Shown piece after piece: positions 11,498 to 20,685 of a stretch of DNA of 64,000 bases. The translations under genes and the position numbers were made by a program. Source of the stretch: Termitomyces sp. T153 (Eukaryota; Basidiomycota; Agaricomycetes; Agaricales; Lyophyllaceae). The notes under the pieces are model-generated. The model had not been told where the DNA came from, searched no databases, and saw only the letters and a program-made list of their open reading frames with translations. The number at the start of each line of letters is the position of its first letter. Positions within the stretch are counted from its first letter, which is position 1. The stretch lies in the NCBI GenBank assembly GCA_018296165.2, contig JACKQL020000061.1, positions 124,001 through 188,000 on the forward strand, given 5' to 3'.

Positions 11498-14400
11498 TTA
11501 GAGTGATTGGGCTATCAGAGATGGGGTGCCATGGGTGGTGGCAGCAGGCAAACTGGAGCTCAGCAGCAGAGAGCTCAGTGCAGTTTGCAAGAGGAATGAT
11601 AAAGAAACAGTTGTTGTGGAAAAAAATGAGGTTGTATGTGGGAGGGCAGAAATGCTTGCAGGTCTGCAGTAGGCAACAGTGAGTATGACCACCTTGGAGG
11701 GGCCAACAACTGCATCAAAGCCATGATTGGCTCTGGGCATTTGTCATCCACCTCCATCACCTCTGATGGAGCAGAAGCAGGGACCAAAATCCCCACTTGT
11801 GACAACATAGTGGCAGGTCATTGTTGATCTATCATGCCTGTTGTATGGCTAGGGCCAGCCACTGGTGGTGGGGCCATAGCAAATTGTGGCACCACATACT
11901 GCTGGAACTCCTGGAACCATACAGGCTGTGGGCCCACAGGGTATTTAAAATTCATGGATGGGGGCACCTGAGGTCCCCCACCTCCTCTTCCAATTCCTCC
12001 ATGCTTTGGGGGCATACCACATCCCTGTGCTGGCAACTGCTGCATGACCACTGTGTAGCCAAGTGGGGCTACATCTCCTGGCACTGTCATGGGTCCTCCA
12101 TCCATGGGTCTTGTTTCCTTTGGAGCTGGGGCCACTCTTCTCATTGCTGGGGGTGCTACATCCCCAGGCACTAAGCCTCCTGCCAATGCAGCAAAGCCAT
12201 CAAACCCAGAGAGTGAGCTACTCCCTGGTCCAGTGGTGCCACATGTATCCCAGCCACATGAGCAAATGATGGTGTGATTCTGGAAGTTGTACTCCCAGAA
12301 TCCCACAGCATCCATGCTTGGTGGCCATTAACCTCCACCCAAGTGATAAGACACTCTTTATCTCATGCTGGCAGCACTGGTTGGTCTATGGTATCTTTAG
12401 CCACCATAATCCATACCTTATGCATGCAAACCTCATCACCAGGTTCCTTCTTTCCATGCTTGGCAGCAGGGACCTCTGTGAGGGTGAACAGTCCCTCACT
12501 ATCACTTCCCCAAGTATAGTACTCATTCTTATACATCTCCAATTCAATGTACTCCTCCTCATTCTCCTGAGTCCCTTTGAACTCAGCTGCATTCTTCTTG
12601 TCAGTCTCAGCAGCCTCTTTCTCCTGCTCATCATCAGCATCTGCCACATCTGAGGGAGCAGCAGTATGTGCTACTTGCATAAACACTCAAGGAGCTAGCT
12701 TAGCTGGCTCCCTGCATTTGCAGGCAAAACACCTGACCTTTCCACACTTGTAACAGTTAGCAGATTGCCCAGCATCCTTGCCTGGCTGGCCAGATGCTAT
12801 GGCCATCATGTCTTCCCCTGCAGCAAGATGTTTTCTTGCTGCCTGTACTGCACCTGCAGGTTGGAAAGGCCCTGGGCCCAGACTGACTCATGGTTGCACA
12901 GATCTCAAAGCCATGCATACAGCAGGCCTCTCCACCAACCTAGACAGTTGTGGATGGACATACTGTCTGACCACTTCTGTACATTTAGCCAAGGCAGTCC
13001 CCAGCTTTGGAGACTGTGCTGCTGCTAATGACAGCTACCATCCTGACTGATTCTTTGTGCTGCACTCCAAGTAGTGTGCAGCAGTTTCAATGCTATTCTT
13101 ATAGGCCTTTGCCTTCAAGACAAACTCCTCAACAGTATTCACTTTGGGAGCAAGCCTGCCATTGTGTATTGACACCACAAGCATATCAGAGAGTATCCCC
13201 TCCAAAAGCTGCTCATGAATGGTGAATTCATTGGGGAATATGGCCATGTTTTGAGCATGGTCAAGCAAGGCATCATAAAATCCTTGCACTCCCTCTTTGA
13301 CTGCATAAACTACATCACAGAACATGTTGCGTGCATCCTGCATTGTTAGGGGGTGTACAAATTGATCATACAATCCAAGGATCACATTCTTGAATCTCCA
13401 GTAGGACTGTCTGTTGACATGTATTACATGTTGCAGGTACCATTTCAGGGAACCTGCAGCAAGGAAGTCCATTAAAATCAGGACTTTCTTGTGCTTGTGC
13501 CCATCCCCACCATATTGAGCTACTGTGTAAAATATGCAGATGCTCATTAGCCAATCTTCAAGTTCACTGAACTTGGCAGATCCAGCATATGGAGTGATTG
13601 GCAGATCCAGCATATGGAGTGATTGTCTTTGATGGATCACTCCTCCTAGGCTTGAGTATGTCTGGAATTGCCAGTCAGACAGCAAGCATTTGCTCCATCA
13701 CCACCTGTAAATGATCATGCATCATCTGGCAGTGATATTTGTAGGCCTCCTCCACTTCAGGAATGGTGAATCATCCATGGTGTTGTGGTGGCATTGAAAA
13801 CTGCCATGGCTGTCTCTCTGGGAGTAGTCCTCCTCCCTCCAGCTCTACAACCTCCATCATCCTCTTCATCCACTGGACCATTACCTGGTCCATTAGGATT
13901 TGGTAGACCTCCTCCCAGGGGTGGTGAGGGTACTCAACCAGGAAAAGGCTGTCATCTTCCAGGTCCTCCACCACCTCCATCTAACCCAGGTGGTCCTTGA
14001 TGAGGTGTCAAGGGCAGAGTGGACTCAGGATCACCCTCATGTGATTCCCATCAGATATCTACTCTGCCAATTGCTCTGTTGCTAGACTAGTCTGGAGGAG
14101 CATCCCCTCTTTGATTGGTTGGCCTATGATGGTGCATTGGGGCTACTCATAGTCTCAACATGCTCATCTGCTAGGGGAGAGTGATATTCTCACTCTTCCC
14201 TCTTTATGGACCTTGTACATTCTGGTGGAACATAGTCCTCTGGCCATGCATCATAGGTGGTATTCCTCTGGAAAACCACTCCTTGGTCATCTACATAGGA
14301 CTGCCCAAAGTTCTCAAGGTTGCTATTGCAGAATTGCTGCAACATGATTCTATCTTCCTAGGTCAATGCCCTATGCATTGACCCAGCAGTTCTCCTATGC

Positions 14401-14754
14401 ACCACAGGTTGCTCAATTGTAATCACTGACCCAGCTTCTGTAGAAGCTAGGTCAGGAGCCACAACTGTACCCATCATAGCCCATCTCTGATGGTCCACTG
14501 CAGCCTGTCATGCCACATAATCATGCAGTGTCTCTCCAGGCTGCTGCAGTGCTTGTAATAGGGTCAACACTTTGTTGACCAGAGATAGTGGGGGTAATTG
14601 AGCCCCACCAACAAATGGCAATAGCATTGCAGATGATACCTGCAATCCACATACCTTCTTTTATTGGAGGTAGTCTGCTACCTCCTGCACTAGAAAAATC
14701 ATATAAAGTTCCATGAAACTTTACAGGATTGGTTGGGATGATTCCCTCACCCAA
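11498..14754 (-). pseudogene. decayed Gag-like protein of the LTR element
   Basis: Minus-strand frames run 14,754-14,521, 13,685-13,035 and 12,686-11,498. The 216-aa middle frame has the capsid-like pattern of LTR-retroelement Gag (FSELEDWLMSICIFYTVAQY near its start, then a helical stretch around FKNVILGLYDQFVHPLTMQD). Near 12,755-12,720 lies a zinc-knuckle remnant, CYKCGKVRCFACKC, with CX2CX4xX4C spacing but Cys where His is expected. Behind it come an acidic segment around ENEEEYIELEMYKNEYYTWG and a Pro/Gly-rich segment (12,315-11,818). Gag would coat element RNA in virus-like particles. Its place next to the right-hand LTR fits the minus orientation. Frame breaks and the altered knuckle indicate loss of function. 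Confidence 0.6.
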
Positions 14755-14804
14755 TGACTGCTGAATTGTGATATGTTTAGCTACTCATGCAGCTAAACAT
14801 GTTG

Positions 14805-14963
14805 TTTGGTCTAGTCTACAAAGTATGAAGTAAAGTGCTGCCTTATGTAATTACAGTATGAGTATTTAAGGGTAGCATCATGTGATGCTACCTTATAATA
14901 TATAATTAAATAAGTGTTACTATATAAGATACTAAGGAGGTAACAGGAGGGTGCTCCATTATA
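14805..14963 (-). repeat. 5' LTR of the 13.2-kb element, U5 side missing or diverged
   Basis: The 159 bp match 1,851-2,009 without gaps. The further 63 bp present in the other LTR are not recognisable left of 14,805, where the sequence differs completely. The U5 end and primer-binding site therefore appear deleted or replaced. CCAGT follows at 14,964-14,968. Confidence 0.75.
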
Positions 14964-14968
14964 CCAGT
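14964..14968. other. target-site duplication CCAGT, right copy
   Basis: This repeats the CCAGT at 1,783-1,787. On the minus strand it lies inside codons of the RNase H domain (…GVVGAL), and the reading frame resumes on the other side of the LTR element. Confidence 0.75.
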
Positions 14969-15400
14969 GCTCCAACAACTCCTGAATTGTCAGACCACAA
15001 GATAATATGACAATCACAGTATCCCACTGTGGGAAGAGTTCAAACAGCCAAATCTACTGCCACCATTTCTGCCCACCCAATATCTTGGTTCCCACTATAC
15101 TAACCCTCTCTCAATGGCCACACCAACCATCTATTATCCAAAACTAGTCCTACACCCCATGATGTGGACACATCAACATATAACTGTAAATTCAAGGGTT
15201 CCAAAGGCTTCACAACACTGATACCACACCATTGGGATGATAATTGTTCCTGCCACCATGAGATGTCCTCTAAGACTCTCTTTCCTGGGCAATGATGAAC
15301 AAAGCTGCTAGAATGCTGGGCAAAACCTGCTCAAAAGGAGTATAAAGCAGGAAGACAAGATCTGCCATTCAGCACCACAAGGCACACATGATTCAGAGTG
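14969..15400 (-). pseudogene. RNase H domain of the DIRS-like element (interrupted)
   Basis: The minus strand shows an RNase H-like reading: WGVGLVLDNRWLVWPL with an upstream acidic stretch, then QDIGWAEMVAVDLAV near 15,075, and SDNSGVVGAL near 14,990. The frame then meets the LTR element and resumes at 1,787 with EAGQLCVSEQNLIL. The D of SDN and E of WAEM are the usual acidic residues. In-frame stops are present (for example after VAVDLAV). RNase H would degrade the RNA strand during cDNA synthesis. Confidence 0.65.
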
Positions 15401-16487
15401 CCTATTAAAGATTCAATGGATTTGAGGCTGACCACTACACCCTCTTGCTATGCAGAGATTTTGTCCAGATATTTGAGACACTTCATGTCTGGCAGGTGAA
15501 CAGTCTTTGCATAGATGAGAATGGACAATGTTTTTCTGCCACTCACAGCCAACCAAGTTTGTCAGTGATCTTCCAAATGAGAGTTTTATCATATCAATAT
15601 TTGTAAGGCAACAAACTACCAATGGGATAATGAAAGAAAATGAAGTTGTCCACCCATTTCAAAATGGCCTCAATGCCATGATGGAGAAAGATTTTTACAA
15701 GGGCATCTACAACTCTGCCAAAAATGCCAGGCACTGATGATGCACCAAACTTCAGACAAAAGTCAAAATGTACCAGATTACTGATAACAATTGCAAGTAG
15801 CAACTAATCTTGAGGGTGTGTGGGGATATTTTGAAAAGCCAATTCAATGTCAAACACAGCCACCTCTGCCCCTGGGGGGGAATCTGCTACCAACAACCAA
15901 CAGGCCAAGAAGGTACCCCAATGGCATTTAAAATCATTGGAATCAATGAAGGAATTTATGGAAGGGATAGACAGATCATTTTGAGGATAAGACAAATCAA
16001 GTGTAACATGCGGCTTCCCTCCAGTGCTTGTGATGATGTTCAGAGGGGCTGATCTATAATGTCCAAACAGATTATAAGTTAAGTCAGGCTGGAAACCAAG
16101 AGAGACTCATCTGAGTTCTATTTCTTTAGAGTATTTCAAGAGAACAAATGCATGTGATTTGGCAGTCCAATAGTGATTTGGAGGCAAAAAGGTAGAGCTC
16201 AGACTATATGATCCAATGCCAATATCAAAACTGTTGCGAAGGCCTTTTGGAACCTCTGCAAATTGGTCCAGCACCCTTGCTTCAGCTAATGCCAACTCCC
16301 AACAATTGGCATGCAGGGGTGTGGACAAAGGAAAGATAAACTCAAGTGGTACATGCCTGTGCCCCATGCGCAGCTGAACCACACAGAGAACAAAAGTGGG
16401 CATGAGAGCATCCAGATCTGGTCTTGCAGGAAGGCCTGCTGTTGAAAGAGAAGCAGATCCTATCACCTGAAGGCAAGCACCATGCAT
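15400..16487 (-). pseudogene. reverse transcriptase of the DIRS-like element
   Basis: Minus-strand frames 16,487-16,107, 15,995-15,804 and 15,803-15,594 form a DIRS-type RT. STPLHANCWELALAEARVLD opens the conserved N-terminal part. SIPSINSFIDSNDF and GTFLACWLLVADSPPGAEVA lead into motif A with VFDIELAFQNIPTHP (catalytic Asp present, near 15,850). FGASSVPGIFGRVVDALVKI leads to motif C, which reads WVDN (15,645-15,656) instead of WVDD. The second catalytic Asp is thus Asn, codon AAC at 15,647-15,645, matching GACGAC to GACAAC at a CpG. A stop separates the first two frames. The enzyme is therefore predicted dead. Confidence 0.75.
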
Positions 16488-16534
16488 GACCCTCTCTTCA
16501 CAACCATTTCAAGGGCACTGGCTTGTTGGTGGGG

Positions 16535-19088
16535 CTACTTTTTGGGGTTTATGGTGCATGGAGGATGGTCTGGAGATGAGCTCTGTGGTTCAGGTCTTCT
16601 CTGGGACAGGAGCCAATGGTTTGGGGTTAGTGTGCGGGGCTGGTCAGTTGTTGGCTTGTTGATGGAGTTGTCCTCAGGGTTTCTGCTAGGTGGGGGAAGG
16701 AGTCCAGAGGTGTGCTTTATAGGGTTGTCCTGGTGTGTCTTATTGGTCCATTCTTCACAGGGCAGGAACCAGAGGTCTGGAGACAGTGAGTTTACAGGTT
16801 GGGAGCTTGTGGTCAAGTCCACCACAACCAATGCATTGAAACTTTCTGATTTGGGAAGAAGATGATGATTGTGCATCCTGCCCACAACAGAAAGAGGAAG
16901 AATCTCCCTTGTTAGAGGAAGCATGGGTAATGGCCGCAACCATATCAGCTATCTCCTTCAACTGGCAGGTATTCTGATGAGACTCGCACTTCTGCCAAAT
17001 GTCCTGATGAAAGTTGGCCATGTTGAACACGTGAGAGTCTGTCAGAAATAAAGAACGCAAATGACAGTCATAGTCCAGGATAACATCAAATTCAACCCTA
17101 GCATTAGGTAAGGATCGCAGACATCTGAAGTGAACAGCAAAGGTTTCGGCAATTGCCTGGGCCACAGGTCCTCCAGAATGCTCCTCATCCTGAGGCCGCA
17201 AATGTTTCCACATGGCATCAACAAGGTTCTCCCCCGCACCACTCCAATCCTCAAAGGATAGCCTTCCTTCTTTTGAGGTGTCGAAGGATGCTCCAGGTAA
17301 GCACAGTTTTCCATTGGACACCACAAAGGAAGTCTCTGGTGCTGGGGGCTCCCGAGAAGTATCTCAACATGCCTTGTCAGTCAAGGTGTCTAAAGGTATG
17401 TACCCCAACATACCCCTTTCCAAAGCCCGTAACACTTTCTGGGGGAAGACTTTATCTGCCGCGGATAGCTGACAGCCCACCGCAGGAGGCAACCCATGCA
17501 AGGAACGGGTGGCCTTAGGTGTAGAATCAGTTGCCCCACGAGCTCCCTGTTCATGGTCCCCCAGGAAGATCCCGGGTGGGAGACAGTCGCCAGCCAACGC
17601 TCTAGGCACACTTGCCACATCACCTATGGCCTGCCCTGCAGCGGCGGGCAGTTGCACAGATCGGGGCTTTGGGGTGCTCAACCCTGCTGCCTGAGCGCAA
17701 GACAGTTCAACGCATATGTCTGGCGTCTGTCGCAGCTCGAACAGCTCTGCCAAGGGTACAATTCCTGCCACAGCATCACGCCCGTGTTGATCCTGAACCA
17801 ATAGATCATCCACAAACTCACCATCGCGAAACGCATACAGTCACTCTACCAAATCTAGAGCATACAATGTCAGTTCTTGCTGCTTCAACACACAAAATAT
17901 AGCAGGATCAACTGGGGAAAAACAGCATAAACATTGTATGTATACAAATTCCAACCAAAATGTGACCAAAAGGCGACAGTACAGCCCAAACGACCAATTC
18001 TCCATGCATAGAGCATAGTGAGTCCGGGGGAAACACCATATGTACACAGATTCCAACCAAAATGCGCCCAATAGGTGACAATACAGCCCAAACGGCCAAT
18101 TCTCCACGCATAGAACATAGTGAGTCCAATAAACTCATTGCATAGAGCGTATAGAGTCCAATAAACTCATTCTACACAAGTTCAAGCCCAAGTAGCGCCC
18201 AATAAGCACTAACCATCTGGTCCGCACAGCGACCATACTAGAGAGTCCAATAGGCTCATAGCTATACACGACAAGTGTCGCCCAGCTGCCACACGACCCG
18301 CGGGTCCAAAACCAAGGCAAGCGCGCAGCGGAGCGAATTATACTCACCGTTTGCCTACGTCACACCCAAAACTGCGCATGATGCGCACAAAAACGTTGTC
18401 CGGCAGGGTCACCACTGTTTGAGTACCCTCTTCCTCAATGACCATGGGTGAGTGAGGCGACCCTTCTTTGGCAGATCCGGATTCCTCCGTGTTCACCGAG
18501 CCAGATCTGGTTCCACGGGGGGCGCGCCGACGTTGGGAAGGGGAACGAGGTCGATCAACAGTCGCGGTCGGAGCTCCGTCCACAGGTACAGCATCCCGCA
18601 AGGCACGGTCCACGGTCGATGGGGAGAGCTCACGTGGCGGTCCAGTCCCCTCTACCCCAGCAGGTCGAGCTCGTTTAGGTGCGGGCGCCGCGGCGGGGGA
18701 TGGTGCTGGTCGTCCGCCCGTCTGAGATAGGGCCGGGGGCAATCATTCTAGGTATCAAGAAGGGTTCTGTAGGCGCTCCCCCAGTGGCCTCGCGTCTCAA
18801 CGGGTTCCCCACAGGTCTGTAGATTTCGCCAGCAGCGTCCCGCAGTAGGGTGTTTGAGGGAGTAGTTCCTTCAACTTCTACATTCGCCTCGTCCAGTGAA
18901 CTCAGATTTGAAGGCTGAAACGTACGGCCGCCCGGGCTCAACTGAACTGAAGGCAGGCGAGAAGGGGCACCTCGACCCCAAGAACGCGTTCGGGAGGTCA
19001 TACGCGCGCGGTTTACTCTAAAAGCAGCCGAATCCTTGCAGCTCCGTCCCAGGATGGGGATGGTCTTCACTGTAGGTGTGGAAACCAC
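16535..19088 (-). pseudogene. Gag-like protein with CCHC zinc knuckle (DIRS-like element ORF1)
   Basis: Minus-strand coding segments lie at 19,088-18,675, 18,742-18,344, about 17,860-17,364 and 17,324-16,535. The likely start is the Met at 18,998-19,000 (MTSRTRSWGRG) or the one at 19,088. The first part is Pro/Ser/Arg-rich and disordered. The segment ending GCDVGKR meets a GTGAGT donor near 18,345, so a ~490-nt intron is likely, and that intron holds a 102-bp tandem repeat. The later part has a capsid-like stretch (AETFAVHFRCLRSLPNARVE) and, near 16,820, the zinc knuckle CIGCGGLDHKLPTC (CX2CX4HX4C), which binds nucleic acid. Frames shift near 18,715 and a stop lies near 17,362. The 5' two thirds keep normal CpG. 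A host gene joined to the element cannot be excluded. Confidence 0.55.
17930..18135. repeat. 102-bp tandem duplication inside the probable ORF1 intron
   Basis: ATTCCAACCAAAATG starts two units 102 bp apart (17,948 and 18,050), both containing TACAGCCCAAACG.CCAATT and CATAGTGAGTCC. A related GAGTCCAATA.CTCAT motif recurs up to about 18,260. Long minus-strand frames here simply translate the duplication twice. Confidence 0.75.
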
Positions 19089-20680
19089 TTTATATAACGT
19101 TTGTGGACATATGTTTCGAATGTTTCCTTTGCTTTAGCACGTTTCCTAACGCAATTTTAGAATGTTGAGTCGGATGGACAATAGTCTCGGATTTTCCAGG
19201 CTTGGTAGTAGCTGTAACTCTGGCACGGCCCACTTCTTCGCTTTTTGGAAGGGGTAATGGGGCACACGCCGATATCTTGTCTACTTGAACCTTCTTCCAT
19301 CCCCCGTCTTATCCTACCCGAAAATCAACGCCTAACGAGTTGGGTATAGTGTTGAATTCTCCAATTGCCTCCCGTACGCTGCTTATAGAGGATGGTCCAG
19401 TCGTGCGGAAGCCGGAACGAGTTGTTATATTAAAAACGTATTGAAAGATCGAATAGACCAGTGTGAATCCTGGGTAGGGCGGATAATTGTGAGGGTTGGG
19501 GGAACACTAGAACATAGAAATCATTTCTCAAAAGGGATTCAGAGATGTTCCAAAAGAATTTGTGACGCGTTCTATGGGATAACGTCATGTTCTCGTGAAA
19601 TCTTTCCAAGATATTTCAGCACTTTTCCCAGAAATGTATATCCACCGAGATTTTGACAATTCTCAAGCCTAAAATGAGCTGGCGGCCTCAAGAATGACTG
19701 ATTCAAAAGACATAGGAAATGTTCACAAAACCGTCTGACCAGGACTCGATCCGGTCTGGAGATTTTGAGATCTGAGATGAAATTTTGACGGACGCAAAGG
19801 ACATAAGGTTGTCTAAAGAATAGATACAATGATGACGACGAATTGTGTTTGTTACTATATTACTATTTTGATATCTACCCCTACTACAAAGAATACGCCT
19901 CGGTAGACCTAATATAAAAGTCGTGTCCATCGGAAAGTCGACTGACGAATCAACCTATTTTCCCTACCCAATATTTACTATCATGATATCTACAATTGCT
20001 ATTGTTGTGTCCACGATGATTGGGAATTCGGAAACCCTCGAAAATTACGGGATGGTACAAATTATACCATTCCACTTGATCCCACCACCTCACCACCTCC
20101 ACAACCTAGATCCGGGACCTCCTCTGTTTCTGAGAGACAAGGTAGGTAAGCTCGGTAGGTAAGCTCTTCTACCAATTTGATAATGATTACCAACGCGGAT
20201 AGTCATTCTAATCTCTGAGCCGAGTCGGTATTAGGGATGATAATAAATTGTAATTTATCAGTAATAGACTCAATCATATAGGCTTCCATTCTGGATCACT
20301 TCAAGAGCTCATGTTCCTCTGCACTTTCCAGGTTCTAAGCTTTCTTCTATATTTAAGAATGGACTCGAAGATCGCGCAAGACAATTTCCGGGTTCGCTGC
20401 TTGGTGTTGGCTTTGAGTTTCCCTGGATGTAGTGTAGATTCCAGAATTGGCAACTTTGTGAAGATTGAGCATAAGGCGTGACATCATCATACTGGACATG
20501 CTTGTGGGCCGACTTAGCCCCGATATCAGCGATTGAAGAGAGTAAGACCTACGCGTTTGAGAAAATAGAGAGTCCTCCGCGCATAAAAGGCTACAAAATA
20601 TACATCAAACACTATCTGCAAAGTCAATCAACGAACATACGCCACAAAACTAGATTTTTGTCAAGGAAAGAGGAGGATTA
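19089..20680. other. intergenic region with normal CpG, no gene seen
   Basis: Only short frames without recognisable motifs are present on either strand. The stretch separates the 5' end of the DIRS-like ORF1 from the 3' end of the DUF6533-type gene. It would contain the 5' terminal repeat of the DIRS-like element, but I could not find a match to the block at 110-290. Confidence 0.4.
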
Positions 20681-20685
20681 GAGTG

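Larger units (their letters stand above)
1788..14963 (-). mobile_element. 13.2-kb LTR retroelement with Gag but no recognisable pol, itself invaded
   Basis: The element lies on the minus strand between CCAGT duplications. Its 5' LTR is at the right end (14,805-14,963 recognisable) and its 3' LTR at the left end (1,788-2,009), with a purine tract next to the 3' LTR. Inside, from right to left, are a decayed Gag with zinc knuckle (14.7-11.5 kb), featureless sequence, an unknown multi-exon gene (9.7-7.6 kb), a KDZ transposase (7.5-5.1 kb) and unknown decayed ORFs (4.6-2.3 kb). I find no reverse transcriptase, RNase H or integrase motif, so it looks like a Gag-only non-autonomous element or one that lost pol. 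The KDZ and unknown genes are probably later insertions. The left part recurs at 24.5-25.3 kb and 25.9-26.7 kb, so this is a repeat family. Confidence 0.7.
14964..19088 (-). mobile_element. DIRS-like retroelement, 5' part (Gag, RT, start of RNase H)
   Basis: Read on the minus strand the order is Gag-like protein with CCHC knuckle (19,088-16,535), reverse transcriptase (16,487-15,400) and RNase H (about 15,300-14,969). It continues at 1,787 after the inserted LTR element. Tyrosine recombinase rather than DDE integrase and the RT-RH-YR order mark a DIRS-like element. CpG content rises along the element, from almost none at 15 kb to normal beyond about 17.4 kb. Confidence 0.7.

Noticed and set aside
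17841..18138. Repetitive membrane-protein-like frames on the minus strand
   Set aside because: They translate the 102-bp duplication twice; the stretch behaves as an intron between ORF1 segments.
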